A DNA stretch of 64,000 nucleotides. Source: Echiichthys vipera. Lineage: Eukaryota; Chordata; Actinopteri; Perciformes; Trachinidae. Below the pieces are notes generated by a model that saw nothing but the letters and a program-made list of their open reading frames with translations, made no database searches and was not told where the DNA came from. The DNA is taken from assembly GCA_963691815.1 (NCBI GenBank), contig OY829665.1, forward strand, positions 23,351,906 to 23,415,905, written 5' to 3'. Below, piece by piece: positions 54,366-64,000 of the stretch (position 1 is its first letter; every line of letters begins with the position of its first letter). Both the position numbers and the translations under genes were made by a program.

Positions 54366-55416
54366 GACACCAACGGTTTGGGGCCAGCGGCGACTTCCTG
54401 GCACAGTTCTTACTTGTCACGGTCCAGTACTTTGAATTGTGCATAACATCGGCTGCTGCGTAGAATGTTATGCCACAACTCAGTTGGTGTTCCTCTCCAC
54501 AGAAATCTTTAGCAAAAGGCATAAGACTTGTGCATTATGAAGAGAGAGCAGATTAAGTACAGCCCTCTTGGCTGGAACAGCTGAAAAACTTAATCTTCCC
54601 AGTCAGAACCCTCAAAGTTGACCTCACTGTGTTTTAAGTGTTCCAATTCCGAGGCCACGCCCATTCCTCGAGCCCTGTACACATGATCAAAAAGTATTCC
54701 CTCTCTATGCATTTTTTTTTCTGCTGATCGAAAATGAAAATCTCATTGCATTTTTTGGAGTCTTCATCTTGCTGTTTACTCAGCGCTCCAATTGTCCCCA
54801 ACTTGAATTGGGCATGACAATTGCTGCTGTTGAGCATCCCCACCCAAGCACTCCATGGTAAGGCAATAAAGTTTCTTTATCAAGAGTTTTTTGCTTTATA
54901 CAAATGCATGATGCTCAGCCTGATGGCAAAGCCTGCCAAAAATAGGTCCAACTCATTGGTGTTCCTCTCCACGGAAATCTTTAGTAAAAGGCGAAAGATT
55001 TGTTCGCTATGAAGAGAAACCAGAGCAAGTACAGGCCTCTTTGCGAGCGCAGCCAAAGATGTTAGTCGCCCCATTCAAAACCCTCACGGTGGGCCTCACT
55101 GTGTGCAACGTTCAAAATTGGAGGTCGCACCCATTCCCTGCCCACATTATAACATGGGCAATATTGCCTCTTTTTTTAAAAACTGATTTAAGGTACATGT
55201 CCTGCTCCTTTTTTTGGGCAGGCTTAATCTTGCTGTTTATTAGGCGTGCACTTTGGACCTACTTGTCATGGCTTGTAGTATGCCCAGGGATTTGAGATCT
55301 GGAGGGCAACAAGCTTTTACTAGTGAGGAATCAACAAAGAACGTTATGCCACAACTAAAGGCTCTTAATGCACTCTTTTTACGTAGCCCCTTGATTTTCC
55401 ACAAGGTAGAAAGAGA

Positions 55417-55602
55417 GCGCACCATTCCCGGCTACACTGCAATACCAGGTCGATGCGTGGAGTGAAAGGAACAAGCTCCTTTTTCAACTCCAGATGCTAA
55501 AAATCCATTTAATATGTGGTCCCCTGATAGAGGACATACCAGATATTAAACTGATAAGAACAGATACTACACTTGATCTTAGCCAAAAGGCCGAGAAGCG
55601 AT
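55417..55602 (-). ncRNA. RNU2: U2 spliceosomal snRNA, dimer type 1
   Basis: Same variants as 52,941-53,126. The 3' flank has GCCCCTTG for GCCACTTG, next to the 3'-box-like motif. Confidence 0.95.
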
Positions 55603-56655
55603 GACACCAATGGTTTGGGGCCAGCGGCGACTTCCTGGCACAGTTCTTACTTGTCACGGCCCAGTACTTTGAATTGGGCATAACAACGGCTGCTGCGTAG
55701 AATGTTATGCCACAACTCAATTGGTGTTCCTCTCCACAGAAATCTTTAGCAAAAGGCATAAGACTTGTGCATTATGAAGAGAGAGCAGATTAAGTACAGC
55801 CCTCTTGGCTGGAACAGCAGAAAAACTTAATCTTCCCAGTCAGAACCCTCAAAGTTGACCTCACTGTGTTTTATGTGTTCCAATTCCGAGGCCACGCCCA
55901 TTCCCCTAGCCCTGTACACATGATCAAAAAGTATTCCCTCTCTATACATTTTTTTTTCTGCTGATCAAAAAGGAAAATCTCATTGCATTTTTTGGAGTCT
56001 TCATCTTGCTGTTTACTCAGCGCTCCAATTGTCCCCAACTTGAATTGGGCATAACAATTGCTGCTGTTGAGCATCCCCACCCAAGCACTCCATGGTAGGG
56101 CAATAAAGTTTCTTTATCAAGAGTTTTTTGCTTTATACAAATGCATGCGGCTCAGCCAGATGGCAAAGCCTGCCAAAAATAGGTTCAACTAATTGGTGTT
56201 CCTCTCCACGGAAATCTTTAGTAAAAGGCGAAAGATTTGTTCGCTATGAAGAGAAACCAGAGTAAGTACAGGCCTCTTTGCGAGCGCAGCCAAAGATGGT
56301 AGTCGCCCCATTCAAAACCCTCACGGTGGGCCTCACTTTGTGTGCAACTTTCAAAATTGGAGGTCGCACCCATTCCCTGCCCACATTATAACAGGGGCAA
56401 TATTGCCTCTTTTTTAAAAAAATGATTTAAGGTGCATGTCTTGCTCCTTTTTTTGGGCAGGCTTAATCTTGCTGTTTATTCGGCGTGCACTTTTGACCTA
56501 CTTGTCATGGCTTATAGTATGCCCAGGGATTTGAGATCTGGAGGGCAACAAGCTTTTACTAGTGAGAATTCAACAAAGAACATTATGCCACAACTAGAGG
56601 CTCTTAATGCACTCTTTTCACGTAGCCACTTGATTTTCCACAAGGTAGAAAGAGA

Positions 56656-56841
56656 GCGCACCATTCCCGGCAACACTGCAATACCAGGTCGATGCGTGGA
56701 GTGAAAGGAGCAAGCTCCTTTTTCAACTCCAGATGCTAAAAATCCATTTAATATGTGGTCCCCTGATAGAGGACATATCAGATATTAAACTGATAAGAAC
56801 AGATACTACACTTGATCTTAGCCAAAAGGCCGAGGAGCGAT
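56656..56841 (-). ncRNA. RNU2: U2 snRNA, dimer type 2, U7C variant
   Basis: U7 to C. Second of four such copies, 2,476 bp from the previous one. Confidence 0.95.
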
Positions 56842-57892
56842 GACACCAACGGTTTGGGGCCAGCGGCGACTTCCTGGCACAGTTCTTACTTGTCACGGTC
56901 CAGTACTTTGAATTGTGCATAACATCGGCTGCTGCGTAGAATGTTATGCCACAACTCAGTTGGTGTTCCTCTCCACAGAAATCTTTAGCAAAAGGCATAA
57001 GACTTGTGCATTATGAAGAGAGAGCAGATTAAGTACAGCCCTCTTGGCTGGAACAGCTGAAAAACTTAATCTTCCCAGTCAGAACCCTCAAAGTTGACCT
57101 CACTGTGTTTTAAGTGTTCCAATTCCGAGGCCACGCCCATTCCTCTAGCCCTGTACACATGATCAAAAAGTATTCCCTCTCTATGCATTTTTTTTTCTGC
57201 TGATCGAAAATGAAAATCTCATTGCATTTTTTGGAGTCTTCATCTTGCTGTTTACTCAGCGCTCCAATTGTCCCCAACTTGAATTGGGCATGACAATTGC
57301 TGCTGTTGAGCATCCCCACCCAAGCACTCCATGGTAAGGCAATAAAGTTTCTTTATCAAGAGTTTTTTGCTTTATACAAATGCATGATGCTCAGCCTGAT
57401 GGCAAAGCCTGCCAAAAATAGGTCCAACTCATTGGTGTTCCTCTCCACGGAAATCTTTAGTAAAAGGCGAAAGATTTGTTCGCTATGAAGAGAAACCAGA
57501 GTAAGTACAGGCCTCTTTGCGAGCGCAGCCAAAGATGTTAGTCGCCCCATTCAAAACCCTCACGGTGGGCCTCACTGTGTGCAACGTTCAAAATTGGAGG
57601 TCGCACCCATTCCCTGCCCACATTATAACATGGGCAATATTGCCTCTTTTTTTAAAAACTGATTTAAGGTACATGTCCTGCTCCTTTTTTTGGGCAGGCT
57701 TAATCTTGCTGTTTATTAGGCGTGCACTTTGGACCTACTTGTCATGGCTTGTAGTATGCCCAGGGATTTGAGATCTGGAGGGCAACAAGCTTTTACTAGT
57801 GAGGAATCAACAAAGAACGTTATGCCACAACTAAAGGCTCTTAATGCACTCTTTTTACGTAGCCACTTAATTTTCCACAAGGTAGAAAGAGA

Positions 57893-58078
57893 GCGCACCA
57901 TTCCCGGCTACACTGCAATACCAGGTCGATGCGTGGAGTGAAAGGAACAAGCTCCTTTTTCAACTCCAGATGCTAAAAATCCATTTAATATGTGGTCCCC
58001 TGATAGAGGACATACCAGATATTAAACTGATAAGAACAGATACTACACTTGATCTTAGCCAAAAGGCCGAGAAGCGAT
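57893..58078 (-). ncRNA. RNU2: U2 spliceosomal snRNA, dimer type 1
   Basis: nt 170 A, 132 U, 64 G. The 3' flank has CACTTAATTTT, as at 52,941, unlike the CCCTTGATTTT of the copies at 55,417 and 60,369: within-dimer variation. Confidence 0.95.
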
Positions 58079-59131
58079 GACACCAATGGTTTGGGGCCAG
58101 CGGCGACTTCCTGGCACAGTTCTTACTTGTCACGGCCCAGTACTTTGAATTGGGCATAACAACGGCTGCTGCGTAGAATGTTATGCCACAACTCAATTGG
58201 TGTTCCTCTCCACAGAAATCTTTAGCAAAAGGCATAAGACTTGTGCATTATGAAGAGAGAGCAGATTAAGTACAGCCCTCTTGGCTGGAACAGCAGAAAA
58301 ACTTAATCTTCCCAGTCAGAACCCTCAAAGTTGACCTCACTGTGTTTTATGTGTTCCAATTCCGAGGCCACGCCCATTCCCCTAGCCCTGTACACATGAT
58401 CAAAAAGTATTCCCTCTCTATACATTTTTTTTTCTGCTGATCAAAAAGGAAAATCTCATTGCATTTTTTGGAGTCTTCATCTTGCTGTTTACTCAGCGCT
58501 CCAATTGTCCCCAACTTGAATTGGGCATAACAATTGCTGCTGTTGAGCATCCCCACCCAAGCACTCCATGGTAGGGCAATAAAGTTTCTTTATCAAGAGT
58601 TTTTTGCTTTATACAAATGCATGCGGCTCAGCCAGATGGCAAAGCCTGCCAAAAATAGGTTCAACTAATTGGTGTTCCTCTCCACGGAAATCTTTAGTAA
58701 AAGGCGAAAGATTTGTTCGCTATGAAGAGAAACCAGAGTAAGTACAGGCCTCTTTGCGAGCGCAGCCAAAGATGGTAGTCGCCCCATTCAAAACCCTCAC
58801 GGTGGGCCTCACTTTGTGTGCAACTTTCAAAATTGGAGGTCGCACCCATTCCCTGCCCACATTATAACAGGGGCAATATTGCCTCTTTTTTAAAAAAATG
58901 ATTTAAGGTGCATGTCTTGCTCCTTTTTTTGGGCAGGCTTAATCTTGCTGTTTATTCGGCGTGCACTTTTGACCTACTTGTCATGGCTTATAGTATGCCC
59001 AGGGATTTGAGATCTGGAGGGCAACAAGCTTTTACTAGTGAGAATTCAACAAAGAACGTTATGCCACAACTAGAGGCTCTTAATGCACTCTTTTCACGTA
59101 GCCACTTGATTTTCCACAAGGTAGAAAGAGA

Positions 59132-59317
59132 GCGCACCATTCCCGGCAACACTGCAATACCAGGTCGATGCGTGGAGTGAAAGGAGCAAGCTCCTTTTTC
59201 AACTCCAGATGCTAAAAATCCATTTAATATGTGGTCCCCTGATAGAGGACATATCAGATATTAAACTGATAAGAACAGATACTACACTTGATCTTAGCCA
59301 AAAGGCCGAGGAGCGAT
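59132..59317 (-). ncRNA. RNU2: U2 snRNA, dimer type 2, U7C variant
   Basis: U7 to C, third copy. Otherwise consensus. Confidence 0.95.
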
Positions 59318-60368
59318 GACACCAACGGTTTGGGGCCAGCGGCGACTTCCTGGCACAGTTCTTACTTGTCACGGTCCAGTACTTTGAATTGTGCATAACA
59401 TCGGCTGCTGCGTAGAATGTTATGCCACAACTCAGTTGGTGTTCCTCTCCACAGAAATCTTTAGCAAAAGGCATAAGACTTGTGCATTATGAAGAGAGAG
59501 CAGATTAAGTACAGCCCTCTTGGCTGGAACAGCTGAAAAACTTAATCTTCCCAGTCAGAACCCTCAAAGTTGACCTCACTGTGTTTTAAGTGTTCCAATT
59601 CCGAGGCCACGCCCATTCCTCTAGCCCTGTACACATGATCAAAAAGTATTCCCTCTCTATGCATTTTTTTTTCTGCTGATCGAAAATGAAAATCTCATTG
59701 CATTTTTTGGAGTCTTCATCTTGCTGTTTACTCAGCGCTCCAATTGTCCCCAACTTGAATTGGGCATGACAATTGCTGCTGTTGAGCATCCCCACCCAAG
59801 CACTCCATGGTAAGGCAATAAAGTTTCTTTATCAAGAGTTTTTTGCTTTATACAAATGCATGATGCTCAGCCTGATGGCAAAGCCTGCCAAAAATAGGTC
59901 CAACTCATTGGTGTTCCTCTCCACGGAAATCTTTAGTAAAAGGCGAAAGATTTGTTCGCTATGAAGAGAAACCAGAGTAAGTACAGGCCTCTTTGCGAGC
60001 GCAGCCAAAGATGTTAGTCGCCCCATTCAAAACCCTCACGGTGGGCCTCACTGTGTGCAACGTTCAAAATTGGAGGTCGCACCCATTCCCTGCCCACATT
60101 ATAACATGGGCAATATTGCCTCTTTTTTTAAAAACTGATTTAAGGTACATGTCCTGCTCCTTTTTTTGGGCAGGCTTAATCTTGCTGTTTATTAGGCGTG
60201 CACTTTGGACCTACTTGTCATGGCTTGTAGTATGCCCAGGGATTTGAGATCTGGAGGGCAACAAGCTTTTACTAGTGAGGAATCAACAAAGAACGTTATG
60301 CCACAACTAAAGGCTCTTAATGCACTCTTTTTACGTAGCCCCTTGATTTTCCACAAGGTAGAAAGAGA

Positions 60369-60554
60369 GCGCACCATTCCCGGCTACACTGCAATACCAG
60401 GTCGATGCGTGGAGTGAAAGGAACAAGCTCCTTTTTCAACTCCAGATGCTAAAAATCCATTTAATATGTGGTCCCCTGATAGAGGACATACCAGATATTA
60501 AACTGATAAGAACAGATACTACACTTGATCTTAGCCAAAAGGCCGAGAAGCGAT
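60369..60554 (-). ncRNA. RNU2: U2 spliceosomal snRNA, dimer type 1
   Basis: nt 170 A, 132 U, 64 G, with the CCCTTG 3' flank and GGCCGTGAC PSE. Confidence 0.95.
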
Positions 60555-61607
60555 GACACCAATGGTTTGGGGCCAGCGGCGACTTCCTGGCACAGTTCTT
60601 ACTTGTCACGGCCCAGTACTTTGAATTGGGCATAACAACGGCTGCTGCGTAGAATGTTATGCCACAACTCAATTGGTGTTCCTCTCCACAGAAATCTTTA
60701 GCAAAAGGCATAAGACTTGTGCATTATGAAGAGAGAGCAGATTAAGTACAGCCCTCTTGGCTGGAACAGCAGAAAAACTTAATCTTCCCAGTCAGAACCC
60801 TCAAAGTTGACCTCACTGTGTTTTATGTGTTCCAATTCCGAGGCCACGCCCATTCCCCTAGCCCTGTACACATGATCAAAAAGTATTCCCTCTCTATACA
60901 TTTTTTTTTCTGCTGATCAAAAAGGAAAATCTCATTGCATTTTTTGGAGTCTTCATCTTGCTGTTTACTCAGCGCTCCAATTGTCCCCAACTTGAATTGG
61001 GCATAACAATTGCTGCTGTTGAGCATCCCCACCCAAGCACTCCATGGTAGGGCAATAAAGTTTCTTTATCAAGAGTTTTTTGCTTTATACAAATGCATGC
61101 GGCTCAGCCAGATGGCAAAGCCTGCCAAAAATAGGTTCAACTAATTGGTGTTCCTCTCCACGGAAATCTTTAGTAAAAGGCGAAAGATTTGTTCGCTATG
61201 AAGAGAAACCAGAGTAAGTACAGGCCTCTTTGCGAGCGCAGCCAAAGATGGTAGTCGCCCCATTCAAAACCCTCACGGTGGGCCTCACTTTGTGTGCAAC
61301 TTTCAAAATTGGAGGTCGCACCCATTCCCTGCCCACATTATAACAGGGGCAATATTGCCTCTTTTTTAAAAAAATGATTTAAGGTGCATGTCTTGCTCCT
61401 TTTTTTGGGCAGGCTTAATCTTGCTGTTTATTCGGCGTGCACTTTTGACCTACTTGTCATGGCTTATAGTATGCCCAGGGATTTGAGATCTGGAGGGCAA
61501 CAAGCTTTTACTAGTGAGAATTCAACAAAGAACGTTATGCCACAACTAGAGGCTCTTAATGCACTCTTTTCACGTAGCCACTTGATTTTCCACAAGGTAG
61601 AAAGAGA

Positions 61608-61793
61608 GCGCACCATTCCCGGCAACACTGCAATACCAGGTCGATGCGTGGAGTGAAAGGAGCAAGCTCCTTTTTCAACTCCAGATGCTAAAAATCCATT
61701 TAATATGTGGTCCCCTGATAGAGGACATATCAGATATTAAACTGATAAGAACAGATACTACACTTGATCTTAGCCAAAAGGCCGAGGAGCGAT
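61608..61793 (-). ncRNA. RNU2: U2 snRNA, dimer type 2, U7C variant
   Basis: U7 to C, fourth copy. Otherwise consensus. Confidence 0.95.
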
Positions 61794-62844
61794 GACACCA
61801 ACGGTTTGGGGCCAGCGGCGACTTCCTGGCACAGTTCTTACTTGTCACGGTCCAGTACTTTGAATTGTGCATAACATCGGCTGCTGCGTAGAATGTTATG
61901 CCACAACTCAGTTGGTGTTCCTCTCCACAGAAATCTTTAGCAAAAGGCATAAGACTTGTGCATTATGAAGAGAGAGCAGATTAAGTACAGCCCTCTTGGC
62001 TGGAACAGCTGAAAAACTTAATCTTCCCAGTCAGAACCCTCAAAGTTGACCTCACTGTGTTTTAAGTGTTCCAATTCCGAGGCCACGCCCATTCCTCTAG
62101 CCCTGTACACATGATCAAAAAGTATTCCCTCTCTATGCATTTTTTTTTCTGCTGATCGAAAATGAAAATCTCATTGCATTTTTTGGAGTCTTCATCTTGC
62201 TGTTTACTCAGCGCTCCAATTGTCCCCAACTTGAATTGGGCATGACAATTGCTGCTGTTGAGCATCCCCACCCAAGCACTCCATGGTAAGGCAATAAAGT
62301 TTCTTTATCAAGAGTTTTTTGCTTTATACAAATGCATGATGCTCAGCCTGATGGCAAAGCCTGCCAAAAATAGGTCCAACTCATTGGTGTTCCTCTCCAC
62401 GGAAATCTTTAGTAAAAGGCGAAAGATTTGTTCGCTATGAAGAGAAACCAGAGTAAGTACAGGCCTCTTTGCGAGCGCAGCCAAAGATGTTAGTCGCCCC
62501 ATTCAAAACCCTCACGGTGGGCCTCACTGTGTGCAACGTTCAAAATTGGAGGTCGCACCCATTCCCTGCCCACATTATAACATGGGCAATATTGCCTCTT
62601 TTTTTAAAAACTGATTTAAGGTACATGTCCTGCTCCTTTTTTTGGGCAGGCTTAATCTTGCTGTTTATTAGGCGTGCACTTTTGACCTACTTGTCATGGC
62701 TTATAGTATGCCCAGGGATTTGACATCTGGAGGGCAACAAGCTTTTACTAGTGAGGAATCAACAAAGAACGTTATGCCACAACTAAAGGCTCTTAATGCA
62801 CTCTTTTTACGTAGCCCCTTGATTTTCCACAAGGTAGAAAGAGA

Positions 62845-63030
62845 GCGCACCATTCCCGGCAACACTGCAATACCAGGTCGATGCGTGGAGTGAAAGGAGC
62901 AAGCTCCTTTTTCAACTCCAGATGCTAAAAATCCATTTAATATGTGGTCCCCTGATAGAGGACATATCAGATATTAAACTGATAAGAACAGATACTACAC
63001 TTGATCTTAGCCAAAAGGCCGAGAAGCGAT
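62845..63030 (-). ncRNA. RNU2: U2 spliceosomal snRNA (array consensus)
   Basis: RNA is consensus although the distal part of its 3' flank still belongs to the dimer family: the unit is a recombinant, with the switch near 62,688. Confidence 0.97.
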
Positions 63031-64000
63031 GACACCAATGGTTTGGGGCCAGCGGCGACTTCCTGGCACAGTTCTTACTTGTCACGGTCCAGTACTTTGA
63101 ATTGGGCATAACAATGGCTGCTGCGTAGAATGTTATGCCACAACTCAATTGGTGTTCCTCTCCACAGAAATCTTTAGCAAAAGGCATAAGACTTGTGCAT
63201 TATGAAGAGAGAGCAGATTAAGTACAGCCCTCTTGGCTGGAACAGCAGAAAAACTTAATCTTCCCAGTCAGAACCCTCAAAGTTGACCTCACTGTGTTTT
63301 ATGTGTTCCAATTCCAAGGCCACGCCCATTCCCCTAGCCCTGTCCACATGATCAAAAAGTATTCCCTCTCTATGCATTTCTTTTTCTGCTGATCGAAAAT
63401 GAAAATCTCATTGCATTTTTTGGAGTCTTCATCTTGCTGTTTACTCAGCGCTCCAATTGTCCCAAACTTGAATTGGGCATAACAATTGCTGCTGTTGAGC
63501 ATCCCCACCCAAGCACTCCATGGTAGGGCAATAAAGTTTCTTTATCAAGAGTTTTTTGCTTTAAACAAATGCATGAGGCTCAGCCAGATGGCAAAGCCTG
63601 CCAAAAATAGGTTCAACTCATTGGTGTTCCTCTCCACGGAAATTTTTAGTAAAAGGCGAAAGATTTGTTCGCTATGAAGAGAAACCAGAGTAAGTACAGG
63701 CCTCTTTGCGAGCGCAGCCAAAGATGGTAGTCGCCCCATTCAAAACCCTCACGGTGGGCCTCACTTTGTGTGCAACTTTCAAAATTGGAGGTCGCACCCA
63801 TTCCCTGCCCACATTATAACAGGGGCAATATTGCCTCTTTTTTAAAAAAATGATTTAAGGTGCATGTCTTGCTCCTTTTTTTGGGCAGGCTTAATCTTGC
63901 TGTTTATTCGGCGTGCACTTTTGACCTACTTGTCATGGCTTATAGTATGCCCAGGGATTTGAGATCTGGAGGGCAACAAGCTTTTACTAGTGAGAATTCA

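Larger units (their letters stand above)
52750..62687. repeat. two-unit higher-order repeat, 2,476-bp period, four copies
   Basis: Four near-identical dimers start at about 52,750, 55,226, 57,702 and 60,178. Each holds one U2 of the nt 170 A / 132 U / 64 G type and one with U7 to C. The two spacers also differ consistently (for example CTATACATTT and AACTAATTGG in one, CATGATGCTC and GGTCCAACTC in the other). The register breaks near 62,688, where the sequence switches to another unit type. Confidence 0.92.
35331..64000 (-). repeat. U2 snRNA tandem array, right block
   Basis: Twenty-three U2 genes, mostly at 1,235-1,239 bp spacing, with two short units at the left edge (768 and 915 bp). Contains nested higher-order repeats. 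Spacers hold no genes. The block runs off the window before the next U2 3' end. Confidence 0.95.

Noticed and set aside
1..64000. CRISPR array or bacterial repeat system
   Set aside because: The repeats are 1.24 kb long with U2 snRNA genes, and the accompanying element is a eukaryotic LINE. There are no short repeat-spacer arrays or cas genes.

Overview
The window is eukaryotic, almost certainly vertebrate, nuclear DNA. It is a long head-to-tail tandem array of U2 spliceosomal snRNA genes, all on the minus strand. The repeat unit is about 1,236-1,239 bp: a 186-nt U2 gene plus about 1,050 bp of spacer. I count 38 end-to-end U2 copies, one of them with a damaged 5' end, and three further loci interrupted by a retrotransposon. 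The U2 RNA has the usual 5' end, branch-site recognition GUAGUA (nt 33-38), an Sm site (AUUUUUA, nt 99-105) and stem-loops IIb, III and IV. A proximal sequence element (PSE)-like block lies 36-59 bp upstream of each start. Tandem U2 arrays of this size class fit a non-mammalian vertebrate such as an amphibian or fish. The species cannot be fixed from the sequence.

Three copies of one non-LTR (LINE-type) retrotransposon sit inside U2 genes, in the same orientation as U2: copy 1 at 6,100-9,268, copy 2 at 22,874-28,490 and copy 3 at 29,725-35,330. The element has ORF1 (502 codons, three CCHC zinc knuckles) and ORF2 (about 1,129 codons: apurinic-type endonuclease, reverse transcriptase with YADD, C-terminal Cys/His motif). 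It ends with AATAAA and a poly(A) tail. The layout and target match what is known of U2-specific Tx1-clade elements (the Keno type). All three 5' junctions follow U2 nt 33 exactly. The two 3' junctions present resume at nt 38, so the branch-site recognition sequence is destroyed. ORF1 starts 9 nt after the junction, so the U2 5' fragment and U2 promoter are the only visible leader and promoter.

ORF1 is open in all three copies. ORF2 is broken in each one differently: copy 1 lost its reverse transcriptase, C-terminus and 3' UTR in a junction with a U2 promoter; copy 2 has a nonsense codon and a homopolymer frameshift; copy 3 has one different homopolymer frameshift. Between ORF1 and ORF2, a third-frame 98-codon ORF is joined to both by ATGA stop/start overlaps.

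Layout: 1-6,099 array; 6,100-9,268 element copy 1; 9,269-22,873 array; 22,874-28,490 copy 2; 28,491-29,724 one array period, with no intact U2; 29,725-35,330 copy 3; 35,331-64,000 array. The array shows concerted evolution: a 3,712-bp three-unit duplication, a 2,476-bp two-unit repeat in four copies, a 2,473-bp two-unit repeat, a 7,421-bp displaced duplication and a mosaic 10.7-kb displaced duplication. Each spacer contains an old internal duplication, and one of two shortened units is explained by recombination between its two halves. No other genes, tRNAs, rRNAs or CRISPR arrays are visible.
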